Shown here: in pieces, positions 1-8,320 of the stretch
Layout of the letters: every line of letters starts with the position of its first letter
Position numbering within the stretch: position 1 is the first letter of the stretch
Assembly: GCA_963814875.1 (NCBI GenBank)
Contig: CAWFFJ010000025.1
Location: forward strand, 6,291 to 70,290
Direction: 5' to 3'
DNA from: CAVSIS01 sp963814875
GTDB taxonomy: Bacteria > Acidobacteriota > Thermoanaerobaculia > Thermoanaerobaculales > Sulfomarinibacteraceae
DNA length: 64,000 nucleotides
Program-made: the position numbers and the translations under genes
The notes under the pieces: model-generated
The model's input: only the letters and a program-made list of their open reading frames with translations
What the model was told of the DNA's origin: nothing
Databases searched by the model: none

Positions 1-749
1 AGCCATGGCGGCTGACCTGTCGCGACGGTGACGCGGGTCGCGCGCGAAAAACAGGGTGGGCGCGGGCCGTACCGGCTCGAGTATCGGTAGGACGGCACCT
101 GGCGCGGGTTCTCGACCGGCTCGCCGCGATGGCGCGCGGCCAGGGCGTGAATCACGAGGTCGCAGCCGTCGTGGCCAACCCCGGACGCGGTCGCAACCCG
201 GCTCTTGAAATCCTGCTCGCCGGCGTACCAGCCCGAGTAGGCGGCGAAACGACCTGCGTTGAACGCCATGTAGCGCTGAGGCAGCTCGTCGAGCGGCTCG
301 AGGATGCCGGGAATGAAGTTCCAGACCCGCACCAGGTGACGGGCGTCGCCTTCCTCGAATGCGGCGTGCAGCCGCTGGTAGGCTTCAGTCGTCGCATCCT
401 GAAAGTCGCTTGCCGACAGGCTCGCCGCGTTGGCGACGCGAACGGTCGCGAGGCAGAACGAGCCGTCCTTCGTCCGCTGAACGCCGACGCCGCTCGTCGG
501 CTCGCGGATCGAGCGGGTCGCCCCCAGGAGCCCGACCGCCCACCGTGGCGGACTGACGGGGCCCCACGCCCACAACGCTGCCAAAGACTGGAGTTCCGAG
601 GCGACGCCCATCGCCGCATCAGCATAGGCCACACCTGCTGAGGCGTCAATTTCCATTCGCAGCAGCAACATCCGGGCGCCGAGGTGGGACTCGCGAGCGA
701 CCACCTCGGTGCTGCGTGGCGAGATGCCCAGGCAGGAGCCCGCCATCAT
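1..749 (-). CDS. Chorismatase, FkbO/Hyg5/XanB2-like (partial, runs off left edge)
   Basis: The leftward frame is open from about 749 to the window edge, giving roughly 249 residues without a stop. It ends in a stretch typical of chorismatases: VENPRQVPSYRY, then SRYGPRPP and FSRAT; upstream is a WNFIPGI...RYMAFNAGR segment. In this family the enzyme splits chorismate into pyruvate and a dihydroxycyclohexadiene or hydroxybenzoate product; the XanB2 branch supplies 3- or 4-hydroxybenzoate. Family members are about 330-340 residues, so roughly 90 C-terminal residues are missing here. ATGs at 749 and 746 are possible starts and 671 is a shorter alternative; none has a strong ribosome site. It is divergent from the methyltransferase at 803 and would supply the aryl starter for the carrier protein/ketosynthase genes nearby. 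Which regioisomer it makes cannot be read from the sequence. Confidence 0.8.
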   Translation of the reverse strand, partial: MMAGSCLGISPRSTEVVARESHLGARMLLLRMEIDASAGVAYADAAMGVASELQSLAALWAWGPVSPPRWAVGLLGATRSIREPTSGVGVQRTKDGSFCLATVRVANAASLSASDFQDATTEAYQRLHAAFEEGDARHLVRVWNFIPGILEPLDELPQRYMAFNAGRFAAYSGWYAGEQDFKSRVATASGVGHDGCDLVIHALAARHRGEPVENPRQVPSYRYSSRYGPRPPCFSRATRVTVATGQPPW

Positions 750-802
750 GACCGTGTCGTTGCCGACCGACGACCTCGGCGCTCGTGTAGACTGTTGCCA
801 TA

Positions 803-1555
803 ATGCCCGATACCGCGGCCGCCCGCACCGTCGCACCGCACCCGCCGCTGACCGAGTACTACCGGGAACCGCAGCGCCGGCGTCGCTGGGTCAACGAGCT
901 CTTCGACGGTTCGGCCGACGACTACGATTGGATCAACCGTGTGATGTCCATCGGGTCGGGCATCAGGTACCGGCGCGAGGCCCTGGCGCGGGCCGGTGTC
1001 GGGCCCGGGATGACCGTGCTCGACGTCTGCATGGGCAGCGGCCAGGTGTCGCGGGCGGCCCGCGACCTCGTCGGTGCCGATGGCGCCGTGATCGGCGTCG
1101 ACGCCAGCCTCGGCATGCTACGCGCCGCCTCGAAGCTGGCGCAGATCCCCCGCGCCCAGGGTCTGGTCGAGCAGCTTCCCGTGCGGTCGGCCAGCGTCGA
1201 CTTCGTGACCATGGGCTACGCCCTGCGCCACGTCGACGACCTCGGCGTCACCTTCCGCGAGTATCGGCGCGCGCTCAAGCCGGGAGGCGGACTGCTCGTG
1301 CTCGAGTTCACCCGCCCCCGGTCGCGCGGGATGTACCTGGTGTGCCGCGCCTACCTCAACATCGTGGTGCCGGCGATCGCTCGCTTGAGGGGCTCGAACG
1401 CGCGCACGATGATGCGCTACTTCTGGGACACCATCGAGCACTGTGTGCCGCCCGAGACTATCCTCGCCGCCGTCGCCGAGGCCGGTTTCGTCGAGCCGCG
1501 CCGCTTCGGTCAGGTCCAGCTCTTCAGCGAGTACACCGCCCGTGTCCCCGGCTGA
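803..1555 (+). CDS. Class I SAM-dependent methyltransferase, UbiE/MenG-like
   Basis: This 250-residue protein has the Rossmann motif I VLDVCMGSGQV (about residue 72), an acidic GVDASLGML motif after strand 2, and the post-motif segment LKPGGGLLVLEFTRP typical of the UbiE/MenG family. N-terminal features such as WVNELFDGSADDYDWINRVMS also fit UbiE. No respiratory quinone genes are adjacent. The context (chorismatase on one side, acyl ligase/ACP/KS on the other) suggests it methylates the aryl head group of a polyene, as methyltransferases in aryl-polyene clusters do; that role is inferred. The start at ATG 803 is 53 bp from the divergent chorismatase start, so the two probably share a control region. 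Its 3' end overlaps the converging deacetylase gene by 46 bp. Confidence 0.85.
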   Translation: MPDTAAARTVAPHPPLTEYYREPQRRRRWVNELFDGSADDYDWINRVMSIGSGIRYRREALARAGVGPGMTVLDVCMGSGQVSRAARDLVGADGAVIGVDASLGMLRAASKLAQIPRAQGLVEQLPVRSASVDFVTMGYALRHVDDLGVTFREYRRALKPGGGLLVLEFTRPRSRGMYLVCRAYLNIVVPAIARLRGSNARTMMRYFWDTIEHCVPPETILAAVAEAGFVEPRRFGQVQLFSEYTARVPG

Positions 1556-2365
1556 TCGGGTCGTGGTAGGGCGACGGGCCTGAGGCCGCGGGCGGCGAGG
1601 CCTTCGAGGACCGCCGCGAGCGCCGGCAGCAACACCGTGCGGCCGCCGGGGTCGTGGCGAAGATTGCCGTCGTGCAACAGGAGGACGTCGCCACCGGCAA
1701 CCTCCGCCAGCAGGCGTGCAGTCACCTTCCGCGGGTCATGGGCGACGGTGTCGAAGGCACGCCGCGTCCACGAGGCGAGCCGCAGCCCACGGTGAACGAG
1801 CATCGGTTCGAGCTGCGGCCCGCGGATACCTGCGGGGGCGCGGAGGTAGTGCGGGGGCCGCCCCGCCACCGCGGTAATCACCGCCTGGGCGTGGTCGATC
1901 TCGCGACCCAGGGCCGCGGGCGGGAAGAAGAAGAAGTGATGCGGGTGGGAGAAGGTGTGGTTCTCGAGGGTGTGGCCGCGGGCGGCGGTTTCGGCGGCCA
2001 ACTCAGGGTGGCGCTCGACCACGCGAACCGATGACAAAGAAGCTCGCCGTCGCTCCGTGTCGATCCAGGAGGTCGAGGACGGCCGGTGTCACGTCGGGAT
2101 CGGGTCCGTCGTCGAAGGTGAGGCCGACCTCGCCGCGCTCGGCAGCCTCGGGCGGGAGCCGACGCAGGTTGGGGCCGAGCCAGGAGCAGCGGGGCAGCAG
2201 GCCGCTCGCAACGACGACCGCGTGGTCGGCGACGAGTGCCGCCAGTATCGTCGGCCACCACGCCGGCGCCGCGGCCAGCGCGGCGCCGCCCGCAACGTGC
2301 ATGGCGGCGGAGGTGACGAGGAGGGGCGACGGTCGCCAACGCCCCGGCGTCGGTTCAGTCCCCAT
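1510..2365 (-). pseudogene. Polysaccharide deacetylase (NodB fold), frameshifted
   Basis: Two overlapping leftward frames together encode one NodB-type protein. The first (from ATG 2365) has two N-terminal hydrophobic segments and the catalytic motif LTFDDGPDPDVTPAVLDLL, then ATASFFVIGSR, and ends at a stop near 2003. The second, one frame off, continues with RVVERHPELAAETAARGH, the metal motif HTFSHPHH, RAPAGIRGP and DVLLLHDG to the stop at 1510. The join lies at about 2015-2030; loss of one base there would restore a single reading frame of about 285 residues. The start overlaps the end of the AMP ligase, so they form one operon. The family deacetylates N- or O-acetylated glycans; the substrate is unknown. 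The break may be a real mutation or a sequencing error, since both halves are well preserved. Confidence 0.8.
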
Positions 2366-3806
2366 CAGATCCCCGCGTTGAGGCCGACGAGGCCGCCTCG
2401 AGCAGGCGGTCGATCGCGTTCCGGTCGAGCTTGCCGCGGGCAGTGCGCGGGATGTCGCTGACCACAACCACTCCGCGAGGCACCTTGTGCGGCGCCAATC
2501 GACCGCGGCACCACGTGAGAATCCCGTCGGCGCCGACCGCGGTCCCCGCGACCGCGACGACGGCGAACACCGCCGGGTGCGCCTCGCTCGAGCGAGTACG
2601 GCCGACAACGACCGCATCGCGCACGCCGTCGAACGCGAGCAGCACCCGCTCGACCTCGCGCGGGTCGACCTTCTTGCCCTTTACGTTGATCACGTCGTCG
2701 ACGCGCCCGACAAGCGCCAGCTCGCCGTCGCGGAGGGTGGCAAGGTCGGCGGTCCGGAAGCAACCGTCGGCCAGAGTCCGATCGGGCTCCGGCAGGTAGC
2801 CGAGGGCCGCCGCCGGCGAGCGAACCACCACCAGGCCGGCGTCGTCGGCCACTCCCTCGACCGGCTCGAGCTCGACCGTGACCCCGTCAACCGGCGTGCC
2901 CAGGGTGCCGCGCTCTCCGGCGCCACCTTCGCGGTCGAAGCAGATGCCGCCAACCTCACTGGCCCCGTAGAAGACGTGCACCGAGCGGCCATAGCGGGCG
3001 CGGAAAATCGCCGCTGTCTCGGGTTTGAGCGGCGCGCCGGCAGTGACCGCGAGGCGCAGCGACGGAGGCAGCGGCGGCGGGTCCGTCATCCGCATCAGCG
3101 CCTCGAGGTACGCCGGCACGGTCGGCAGGAACGTGACATCGGCGGCGCGAGCGGCGTCGATCGCGGCGAAGGGTCGGTCGTCGGACGGCACCACCATCAT
3201 CGAGCCGCGCACCAGCGTCGGCAGTAGCACCGAGGACAGCCCGTAGGAGTGCGACACCGGCACCGCAGCCAGGATCCGCTCGTCGGCGACCAGTCCCATG
3301 GTGCGGGCCAGACCGGCGTCGTCAGCGACGAGGGCGTCGGCGCTGACGGCGATGCCGCGCGGGCTTCCGGTCGAACCGGAGGTGAGCTTGACGAAGGCAG
3401 TGCCCGCCGGTAGTGGGACCGCTGGGTGCCCGGTGGGCTCGATCACCACCTCGGCCGGATCCAGGTCCCAGCCGCGACCGCCACGTACGACGGCGCCGGC
3501 GCCAAAGGCGGCAAGCGCCCGGCGCCGTTCGTCCCCGGGCGTCCGCTCGTCAAGCAGGGCGACCGCGCGGTCGCAACGACGCAGGGCGAGGAGCGCGGCG
3601 GCAAAGATGGGTCCGTTCGGCGCCTGGAGGGCGATGAGGGCAGCATCGCCGATGTCGGACGACGCGAGACGCGCCTCGATCCTGCGGGCGAACGCGTCGA
3701 GCTCCGAGGCCCTCACCGCCGCCTCCGGCGACCACAGCAGGGTGGCGTCGGGACGGAACGCGACGACGCGCGCAAAGGCATTCAGGATCGGGTCGTGGGC
3801 CATCAT
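2355..3806 (-). CDS. AMP-dependent acyl/aryl-CoA (or ACP) ligase
   Basis: ANL-superfamily adenylating enzyme of 483 residues from ATG 3806. Visible motifs are the P-loop FVKLTSGSTGSPRG, the core VFYGASEVGG, the TADLATLRDGELALVGRVDD block and the C-terminal lysine motif PRTARGKLDRNA. The frame stays open upstream to 3992, but that stretch looks non-coding and would collide with the ACP region, so the MMAHDPILNAF start is preferred. Ligases of this kind in aryl-polyene and xanthomonadin clusters load hydroxybenzoate onto a carrier protein. Here the ACP gene is divergent and starts 180 bp away, which supports that role by context. Its stop overlaps the start of the deacetylase. Confidence 0.88.
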   Translation of the reverse strand: MMAHDPILNAFARVVAFRPDATLLWSPEAAVRASELDAFARRIEARLASSDIGDAALIALQAPNGPIFAAALLALRRCDRAVALLDERTPGDERRRALAAFGAGAVVRGGRGWDLDPAEVVIEPTGHPAVPLPAGTAFVKLTSGSTGSPRGIAVSADALVADDAGLARTMGLVADERILAAVPVSHSYGLSSVLLPTLVRGSMMVVPSDDRPFAAIDAARAADVTFLPTVPAYLEALMRMTDPPPLPPSLRLAVTAGAPLKPETAAIFRARYGRSVHVFYGASEVGGICFDREGGAGERGTLGTPVDGVTVELEPVEGVADDAGLVVVRSPAAALGYLPEPDRTLADGCFRTADLATLRDGELALVGRVDDVINVKGKKVDPREVERVLLAFDGVRDAVVVGRTRSSEAHPAVFAVVAVAGTAVGADGILTWCRGRLAPHKVPRGVVVVSDIPRTARGKLDRNAIDRLLEAASSASTRGSDGD

Positions 3807-3985
3807 CTGGAACGCTCGGCGGCCGGGGGCGCGGTCCCGGACCGGGAGTGAACTCGGAGTATACTTGGATGGCCTTGAGCCCGCGGTAGTGGGACGTGGT
3901 ATTTCTGGGTGGGTGCCTTTCACTTTCGTCCGTAACACCGTGAGCCGTGAGCCGGGTGATGCGGCGATTCTCGTCTGGAGGCTCG

Positions 3986-4267
3986 ATGTCACCGACGATG
4001 CGGGTCGAGATCAAGCAGCTGATGATCGATCAGCTCAACCTCGAGGGAATGACACCGGAAATGATCGGCGATGAGCAACCGCTGTTCGGCGAAGGTCTGG
4101 GCCTGGACTCGGTTGACGCGCTCGAGCTGGTGGTGGCACTCGAAAAGGCCTACGGGATCAAGATCGAGGCCGGTGACGCGACCCGAGAGGCATTCGCCTC
4201 GGTGGCGGCCCTGAGCGATCTCGTCAATCGCCTTCGCGCGGAAGGAGCCGGTCCGTCGCCAGCTTGA
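3986..4267 (+). CDS. Acyl carrier protein
   Basis: Small acidic carrier protein of 93 residues with the phosphopantetheine site GLDSVDALELV; the attachment serine is residue 42. The start ATG 3986 is chosen because GGAG at 3977-3980 is correctly spaced; the frame opens earlier at 3947, but those codons look like leader. It carries the growing chain for the ketosynthase pair directly downstream, with which it overlaps by four bases (TTGA). Aryl-polyene clusters typically contain one or two dedicated ACPs. The 180-bp gap to the divergent ligase, partly AT-richer (around 3850-3910), probably holds the promoters of both arms, though no clean -35/-10 pair was found. Confidence 0.93.
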   Translation: MSPTMRVEIKQLMIDQLNLEGMTPEMIGDEQPLFGEGLGLDSVDALELVVALEKAYGIKIEAGDATREAFASVAALSDLVNRLRAEGAGPSPA

Positions 4268-5490
4268 GCCGGCATCCGCGCATCGTTGCCACCGGGCTCG
4301 GCGCGGTCAGCCCATGGGGCTGGGATGTGGCTGATCTGCGCGCGGGACTGGCGGGCGGCCGGGTCGCGATCTGTGAGCCGCAACGACTCGACACCACCGC
4401 CCAGCGCACCCGCTTGGCGGGCGAGGTGCCCGGGATTGCGCCTGGCGAGCTTCGACTCGAACCGTCCACGACCCGTGCGGACGCCTTCGCCATCGCCGCC
4501 GCCTTCGCCGCCTGCCGCGACGCCGGTGTCGCGCCGGCCGGGGCCGCAGTCGGCGTCTACTTCGGCGGCAGCACCGCCGGTATGGTGGAGTGCGAGGAGT
4601 ACATGGGGTGCCTGCTCGGCGTGCGCGAGGCCCGACCTCGCCTCTCCCAGCTTGCCGCGCAGCCGGTCAACGCACCCGCCGACGCCGTCGCACGTCGGCT
4701 CGGCGTCTGCGGGCCGGTCATGACGGTCTCGTCAGCTTGCGCCTCTGGCGGGCTCGCCCTCGGTCTCGCCTTCGAGGCTCTTCTCGCCGGCGAGGTCGAG
4801 ATCGCTCTCGCCGGCGGTGCCGACGCTCTGTGTCGGCTCACCTACGCCGGTTTCAACTCGCTGCGCTCGGTCGACTCCGCCCCCTGTCGACCGTTCCGTC
4901 CCGACCGCGAGGGTCTGAGCCTCGGTGAGGGTGCGGGGGTCCTCGTGCTCGAAACCCTCGAGCACGCCCGGGCACGGGGAGCGCCGCCGCTCGCCGAGCT
5001 CGCCGGCTGCGGCTCGAGCTGTGATGCCCACCACATGACGGCCCCTGACCCAGAAGGTCGCGGCGCCGCGGCGGCGATCCGTGCCGCCCTCGAGGCCGCC
5101 GGCCTCGAGTCAGGCGATGTCAGCTTCGTCAACGCCCATGGCACCGGGACTCCGCACAACGACTCGTCCGAGGCGCGGGCGATCCTCGAGGTGTTCGGCG
5201 AGCGGGGGCGCACGATCCCGGTCACCTCGACCAAGGGCAGCATCGGCCACCTGCTCGGTTCCTCGGGCGCGGTCGAGGCAGTGGCGACGGTGCTCGCGCT
5301 GCTCGACGGGGCGGTCCAGCCGACGGCGGGGGCTGGTCCGGTGGACGCGGAGCTCGGCATCGACCTCGTCCTCAGCGCGCCGCGCCCACTGCCGCCGAAC
5401 GCCGTCGGCGTGTCGACATCGTTAGCCTTCGGCGGCGCCAACGCGGCCGTTGTGCTCGCCGCCGCCAGCCGGCTCGAGGCGGGCCGATGA
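4264..5490 (+). CDS. Beta-ketoacyl-ACP synthase (FabF-type ketosynthase)
   Basis: Thiolase-fold condensing enzyme of 408 residues. The full catalytic triad is present: Cys159 in VSSACASGG, His292 in NAHGTGTPHND and His329 in TKGSIGHLLGSSG. It performs decarboxylative Claisen condensation of malonyl-ACP with the chain on the carrier protein. The start is a TTG at 4264 overlapping the ACP stop, indicating translational coupling. Directly downstream, with another four-base overlap, is a second ketosynthase-like protein lacking the active-site Cys, so the pair is expected to work as a KS/chain-length-factor heterodimer, as in type II polyketide and aryl-polyene systems. Confidence 0.93.
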   Translation: MSRHPRIVATGLGAVSPWGWDVADLRAGLAGGRVAICEPQRLDTTAQRTRLAGEVPGIAPGELRLEPSTTRADAFAIAAAFAACRDAGVAPAGAAVGVYFGGSTAGMVECEEYMGCLLGVREARPRLSQLAAQPVNAPADAVARRLGVCGPVMTVSSACASGGLALGLAFEALLAGEVEIALAGGADALCRLTYAGFNSLRSVDSAPCRPFRPDREGLSLGEGAGVLVLETLEHARARGAPPLAELAGCGSSCDAHHMTAPDPEGRGAAAAIRAALEAAGLESGDVSFVNAHGTGTPHNDSSEARAILEVFGERGRTIPVTSTKGSIGHLLGSSGAVEAVATVLALLDGAVQPTAGAGPVDAELGIDLVLSAPRPLPPNAVGVSTSLAFGGANAAVVLAAASRLEAGR

Positions 5491-6719
5491 GAGCGCCATC
5501 GCCGGTCGTCGTCACCGGACTCGGCGCCGTGAGTGCCGCCGGCGCCGGCGCCGACGCGCTCGCCACCGATTTTGCGACCTCGACCGTGCGCACCGCCGAG
5601 GTCGACCGCTCGGGCGGCTACCACCGGGACCGGGGCTCGCGTCGCGCGGTCCTGGTCGGAGCCGTCGACCTCACCCGCTGGTTGGCGCCGATGGCGTCGC
5701 GCCGGATGTCGCCGGCGTCACGCTGGGCGGTGGCCGCATCGAACATGGCCGTGGACCAGGCGGGAGTCGGCACAGAGAAAGGAGAGCGCACCGCGGTCGT
5801 CGCCTCGAACGCCTACGGCGCCGCGGTTGTGACCGAGAAGATCCTGTGCCAGATCTTCCTCGAGGGACCGGAGGCGGTGTCGCCGGCCCTCTTCACCGAG
5901 TCGGTCGCCAACGCGCCGGCGGCCCAGGTGGCACTGGCGCTGGGGGCGCGCGGACCCAACCTGACCTTCACTCAGCGCCAGGCGGGACCGCTGATCGCGC
6001 TCGCCCAGGCAGCGGCGCTTCTTGGCCGCGGAGCCGCCGACCTTGCCGTGGTGGCGACGGTCGACGAGGTGAGCCCGGTGCTGCACGCGGTCCTTGATCG
6101 CTTCCGCGCCCTTGCACCGTCGTCGGGCCCGGACGGCGACGAGGTCGCCCGCCCGTTCGACCGCCGCCGCGACGGCTGCCTGGTCGGCGAAGGGGCGGCG
6201 GTCATGGTCCTCGAACCCGAGACGGCGGCCAGGGCGCGCAGCGCGCGGATGCTGGCGCGCGTGCTCGCCGCCGGCTCCGCCTTCGACCCGACCGCGTCGC
6301 GTACCGGCTGGGGCCGGAATCCGTCGGGACTTGCGGACACGTTGTCCCTTCAGCTCGGACGGCTCGGGCTGACGACCTCCGACCTCGACCTGGTGGTCTC
6401 GGGCGCCAGCGGCATCCCAACCCACGACCGGTACGAGGCCCTGCTGCTCCGCGAGCTGTGGGCGGGCCGTCCTCTGCCGACGACGCTGGCGCCGCGGGCG
6501 GTGACCGGTGAGACGGGCGTTGGTCTGCTGGCAGCGGCCGTGCTCGCCGCGGGCGGCGCGCCGTTCGGCGCCACTCCGGGCTTCGCCGAGCCCGATCCCG
6601 AGCTCGGCCTCATCCCGCACGACGGGCGGCGACTCCCGCCGCCGCGCCGGCTACTCGCTCTGTCGACCGCGGTCGGCGGTGCCGCCGCGTGGGCGGTGCT
6701 CGAGGCCGTGTCGTCGTGA
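5487..6719 (+). CDS. Ketosynthase-like chain length factor (KS-beta)
   Basis: 410-residue thiolase-fold protein homologous to the preceding ketosynthase but without its catalytic residues. The active-site Cys position is Gln165 (context TFTQRQAGPL), the Cys-to-Gln change characteristic of chain length factors. The HGTGT region reads VSGASGIPTHDRY and the GHLLG region reads TGETGVGLL, so neither catalytic His is present. In type II systems this subunit pairs with the KS and sets chain length. Four-base overlaps with the genes on both sides support a stoichiometric complex. Residual catalytic activity is unlikely. Confidence 0.88.
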   Translation: MRAPSPVVVTGLGAVSAAGAGADALATDFATSTVRTAEVDRSGGYHRDRGSRRAVLVGAVDLTRWLAPMASRRMSPASRWAVAASNMAVDQAGVGTEKGERTAVVASNAYGAAVVTEKILCQIFLEGPEAVSPALFTESVANAPAAQVALALGARGPNLTFTQRQAGPLIALAQAAALLGRGAADLAVVATVDEVSPVLHAVLDRFRALAPSSGPDGDEVARPFDRRRDGCLVGEGAAVMVLEPETAARARSARMLARVLAAGSAFDPTASRTGWGRNPSGLADTLSLQLGRLGLTTSDLDLVVSGASGIPTHDRYEALLLRELWAGRPLPTTLAPRAVTGETGVGLLAAAVLAAGGAPFGATPGFAEPDPELGLIPHDGRRLPPPRRLLALSTAVGGAAAWAVLEAVSS

Positions 6720-7390
6720 CCTCCGACCTCGCCGCCGCCATCCCGGCCTACCAGGCCGAGCCTTGGATCGCCGACGTTGTGCGCCAGACGCGCGCGGTGA
6801 TGCCGCGCGTGCTGGTGGTCGACGATGGCTCCGATGACCGCACCGCGGCGCTGGCTCTGGCGGCCGGCGCCGAGGTCGTGTCACACGGCGTGAATCGTGG
6901 CAAGGGTGCGGCCCTGCGCACCGCCTTCACGAACCTGTTCGCCGAGGGTCATCCCGGCGTGGTCACCCTCGATGCCGACGGCCAGCACCTGGCCGAGGAG
7001 ATTCCGAAGCTCCTCGCCGCCTTCGATGCCGGGGCCGATCTCGTGCTCGGCACCCGCGACCACCTCTTCGCCTCGATGAGCCCACTGAGGCGGACCTCGA
7101 ACCGGCTTTCGTCGCGGGCGATCTCCTTCGCGGCCGGGAAGCCGGTGCCCGACGTCCAGACCGGCTTCCGGGTCTACCGTGCCCGACTGATCGACATCGT
7201 GGGCTTCCCCGAGGATCGCTTCGAGGCTGAGAGCGCGGTCCTCGTCCGCGCCGCACGACGCGGCTTCGCGGTCATCGGCGTGCCGGTCCGTCTCGCCGTA
7301 GTCGACGGCCGCCGCACCAGCCACTTCCGGCCCCTCCTCGACAGCCTTCGCATCGCCCGCGCCGTGCTCGTGGCACGCTATCTCGGTTGA
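6716..7390 (+). CDS. Glycosyltransferase family 2 (dolichyl-phosphate-mannose-synthase-like)
   Basis: About 224 residues with GT-A fold hallmarks: AIPAYQAEPWIADVV at the N-terminus, the nucleotide-binding VVDDGSDDRT, a GKGAALRTAF segment and the DXD-type motif TLDADGQH. QTGFRVYRARLI and DRFEAESAVLVRAA resemble the acceptor-side motifs of DPM1-like enzymes. No membrane anchor is evident. The GTG start at 6716 overlaps the chain-length-factor stop (GTGA). Aryl-polyene and xanthomonadin loci commonly carry a GT2, thought to glycosylate the lipid-linked polyene; the sugar and acceptor are unknown here. Confidence 0.85.
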   Translation: MTSDLAAAIPAYQAEPWIADVVRQTRAVMPRVLVVDDGSDDRTAALALAAGAEVVSHGVNRGKGAALRTAFTNLFAEGHPGVVTLDADGQHLAEEIPKLLAAFDAGADLVLGTRDHLFASMSPLRRTSNRLSSRAISFAAGKPVPDVQTGFRVYRARLIDIVGFPEDRFEAESAVLVRAARRGFAVIGVPVRLAVVDGRRTSHFRPLLDSLRIARAVLVARYLG

Positions 7391-7589
7391 GAACCCAGGG
7401 AACGGGACGAGGGCACCCGGTTCGGAGCCGCGAAGTCGGGTCGAGGAAGCACCCGCGTTGCCGGGTTGGTTCCGGGACGGGTCTCGAACGAGGCTGGACC
7501 CCGACTGCAGTGCGCTGCGATCTCAACCGGCCCTTGCCGCCGGCAAGGGGTTATGCCACGCTCGAAGCTCCTGGGGGGCAGGGGTCGGA

Positions 7590-8318
7590 ATGACGACAAA
7601 GGTCGCGCTGGTGACGGGGGGCAGCCGGGGGATTGGCCGAGCGATCGTCGCCGAGCTGGTCGACGCAGGCCTCACGGTAGCCTTCACCTGGTGCTCAAAT
7701 CGTGACGCTGCCGCCGAGGTCGAGCGCGAGCATCCAGGGCGGGCTGTCGCCTTCCAGCTCGACCTCGCAGAGCGGGCGCGCCCGGACGCGCTCGTCGCGG
7801 AGGTCGAGGCCGGCCTCGGACCGGTCGAAGCCCTGGTCAACAACGCCGCGATCGAGCGCCACCAGCTCCTGGCGATGACCACGGACGCGAGCTGGGACGA
7901 GATGATGGACATCAACCTCGGCGGCCCGTTCCGCTGCTCGCGGGCGGTGCTGCGGTCGATGGTCGGGCGACGACGTGGGGCGATCGTCAACATCGCTTCA
8001 CTGTCCGCTCTGCACGGCGTGGCGGGACACTCGGCCTACGCCGCCGCGAAAGCCGGCCTGGTGGCAATGACGCGCTGCGTGGCGCGCGAAATGGGCCGCC
8101 GCGGCATCCGCGTGAACGCAGTCGTGCCGGGCTACGTCGAGACGGACCTCACGGCTGGACTGCCGGCCGAGTCGGTGGCCGCGTTGCGGGAGCACGAGTG
8201 CCTGGCTGGGGGCGTTCGACCGCGCGACGTCGCCGGGTCGGTTCGTTTTCTTCTGTCCGACGCCGCCGCCGGAATCACTGGCCAGATCCTCATCGTCGAC
8301 GCGGGGACCTCCGCCTGA
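7590..8318 (+). CDS. 3-oxoacyl-ACP reductase (FabG-type SDR)
   Basis: Short-chain dehydrogenase of 242 residues. It has the cofactor motif VTGGSRGIGRAI, the NNAA motif (residues 84-87), catalytic Ser137/Ser139, Tyr150 and Lys154 in SAYAAAKAG, and a C-terminal SDAAAGITGQILIVDAG typical of FabG. ATG 7590 follows a purine-rich GGGGGGCAGGGG stretch; the frame is open earlier (from 7458) but there is no better start. A 199-bp gap separates it from the glycosyltransferase, so it may have its own promoter. In the proposed pathway it reduces each beta-keto intermediate made by the KS/CLF pair; the matching dehydratase is not in the window. Confidence 0.9.
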   Translation: MTTKVALVTGGSRGIGRAIVAELVDAGLTVAFTWCSNRDAAAEVEREHPGRAVAFQLDLAERARPDALVAEVEAGLGPVEALVNNAAIERHQLLAMTTDASWDEMMDINLGGPFRCSRAVLRSMVGRRRGAIVNIASLSALHGVAGHSAYAAAKAGLVAMTRCVAREMGRRGIRVNAVVPGYVETDLTAGLPAESVAALREHECLAGGVRPRDVAGSVRFLLSDAAAGITGQILIVDAGTSA

Positions 8319-8320
8319 CC

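Noticed and set aside
3807..3985. N-terminal extension of the AMP ligase up to 3992
   Set aside because: The added codons look non-coding and would run into the divergent ACP start. MMAHDPILNAF is the likely beginning.
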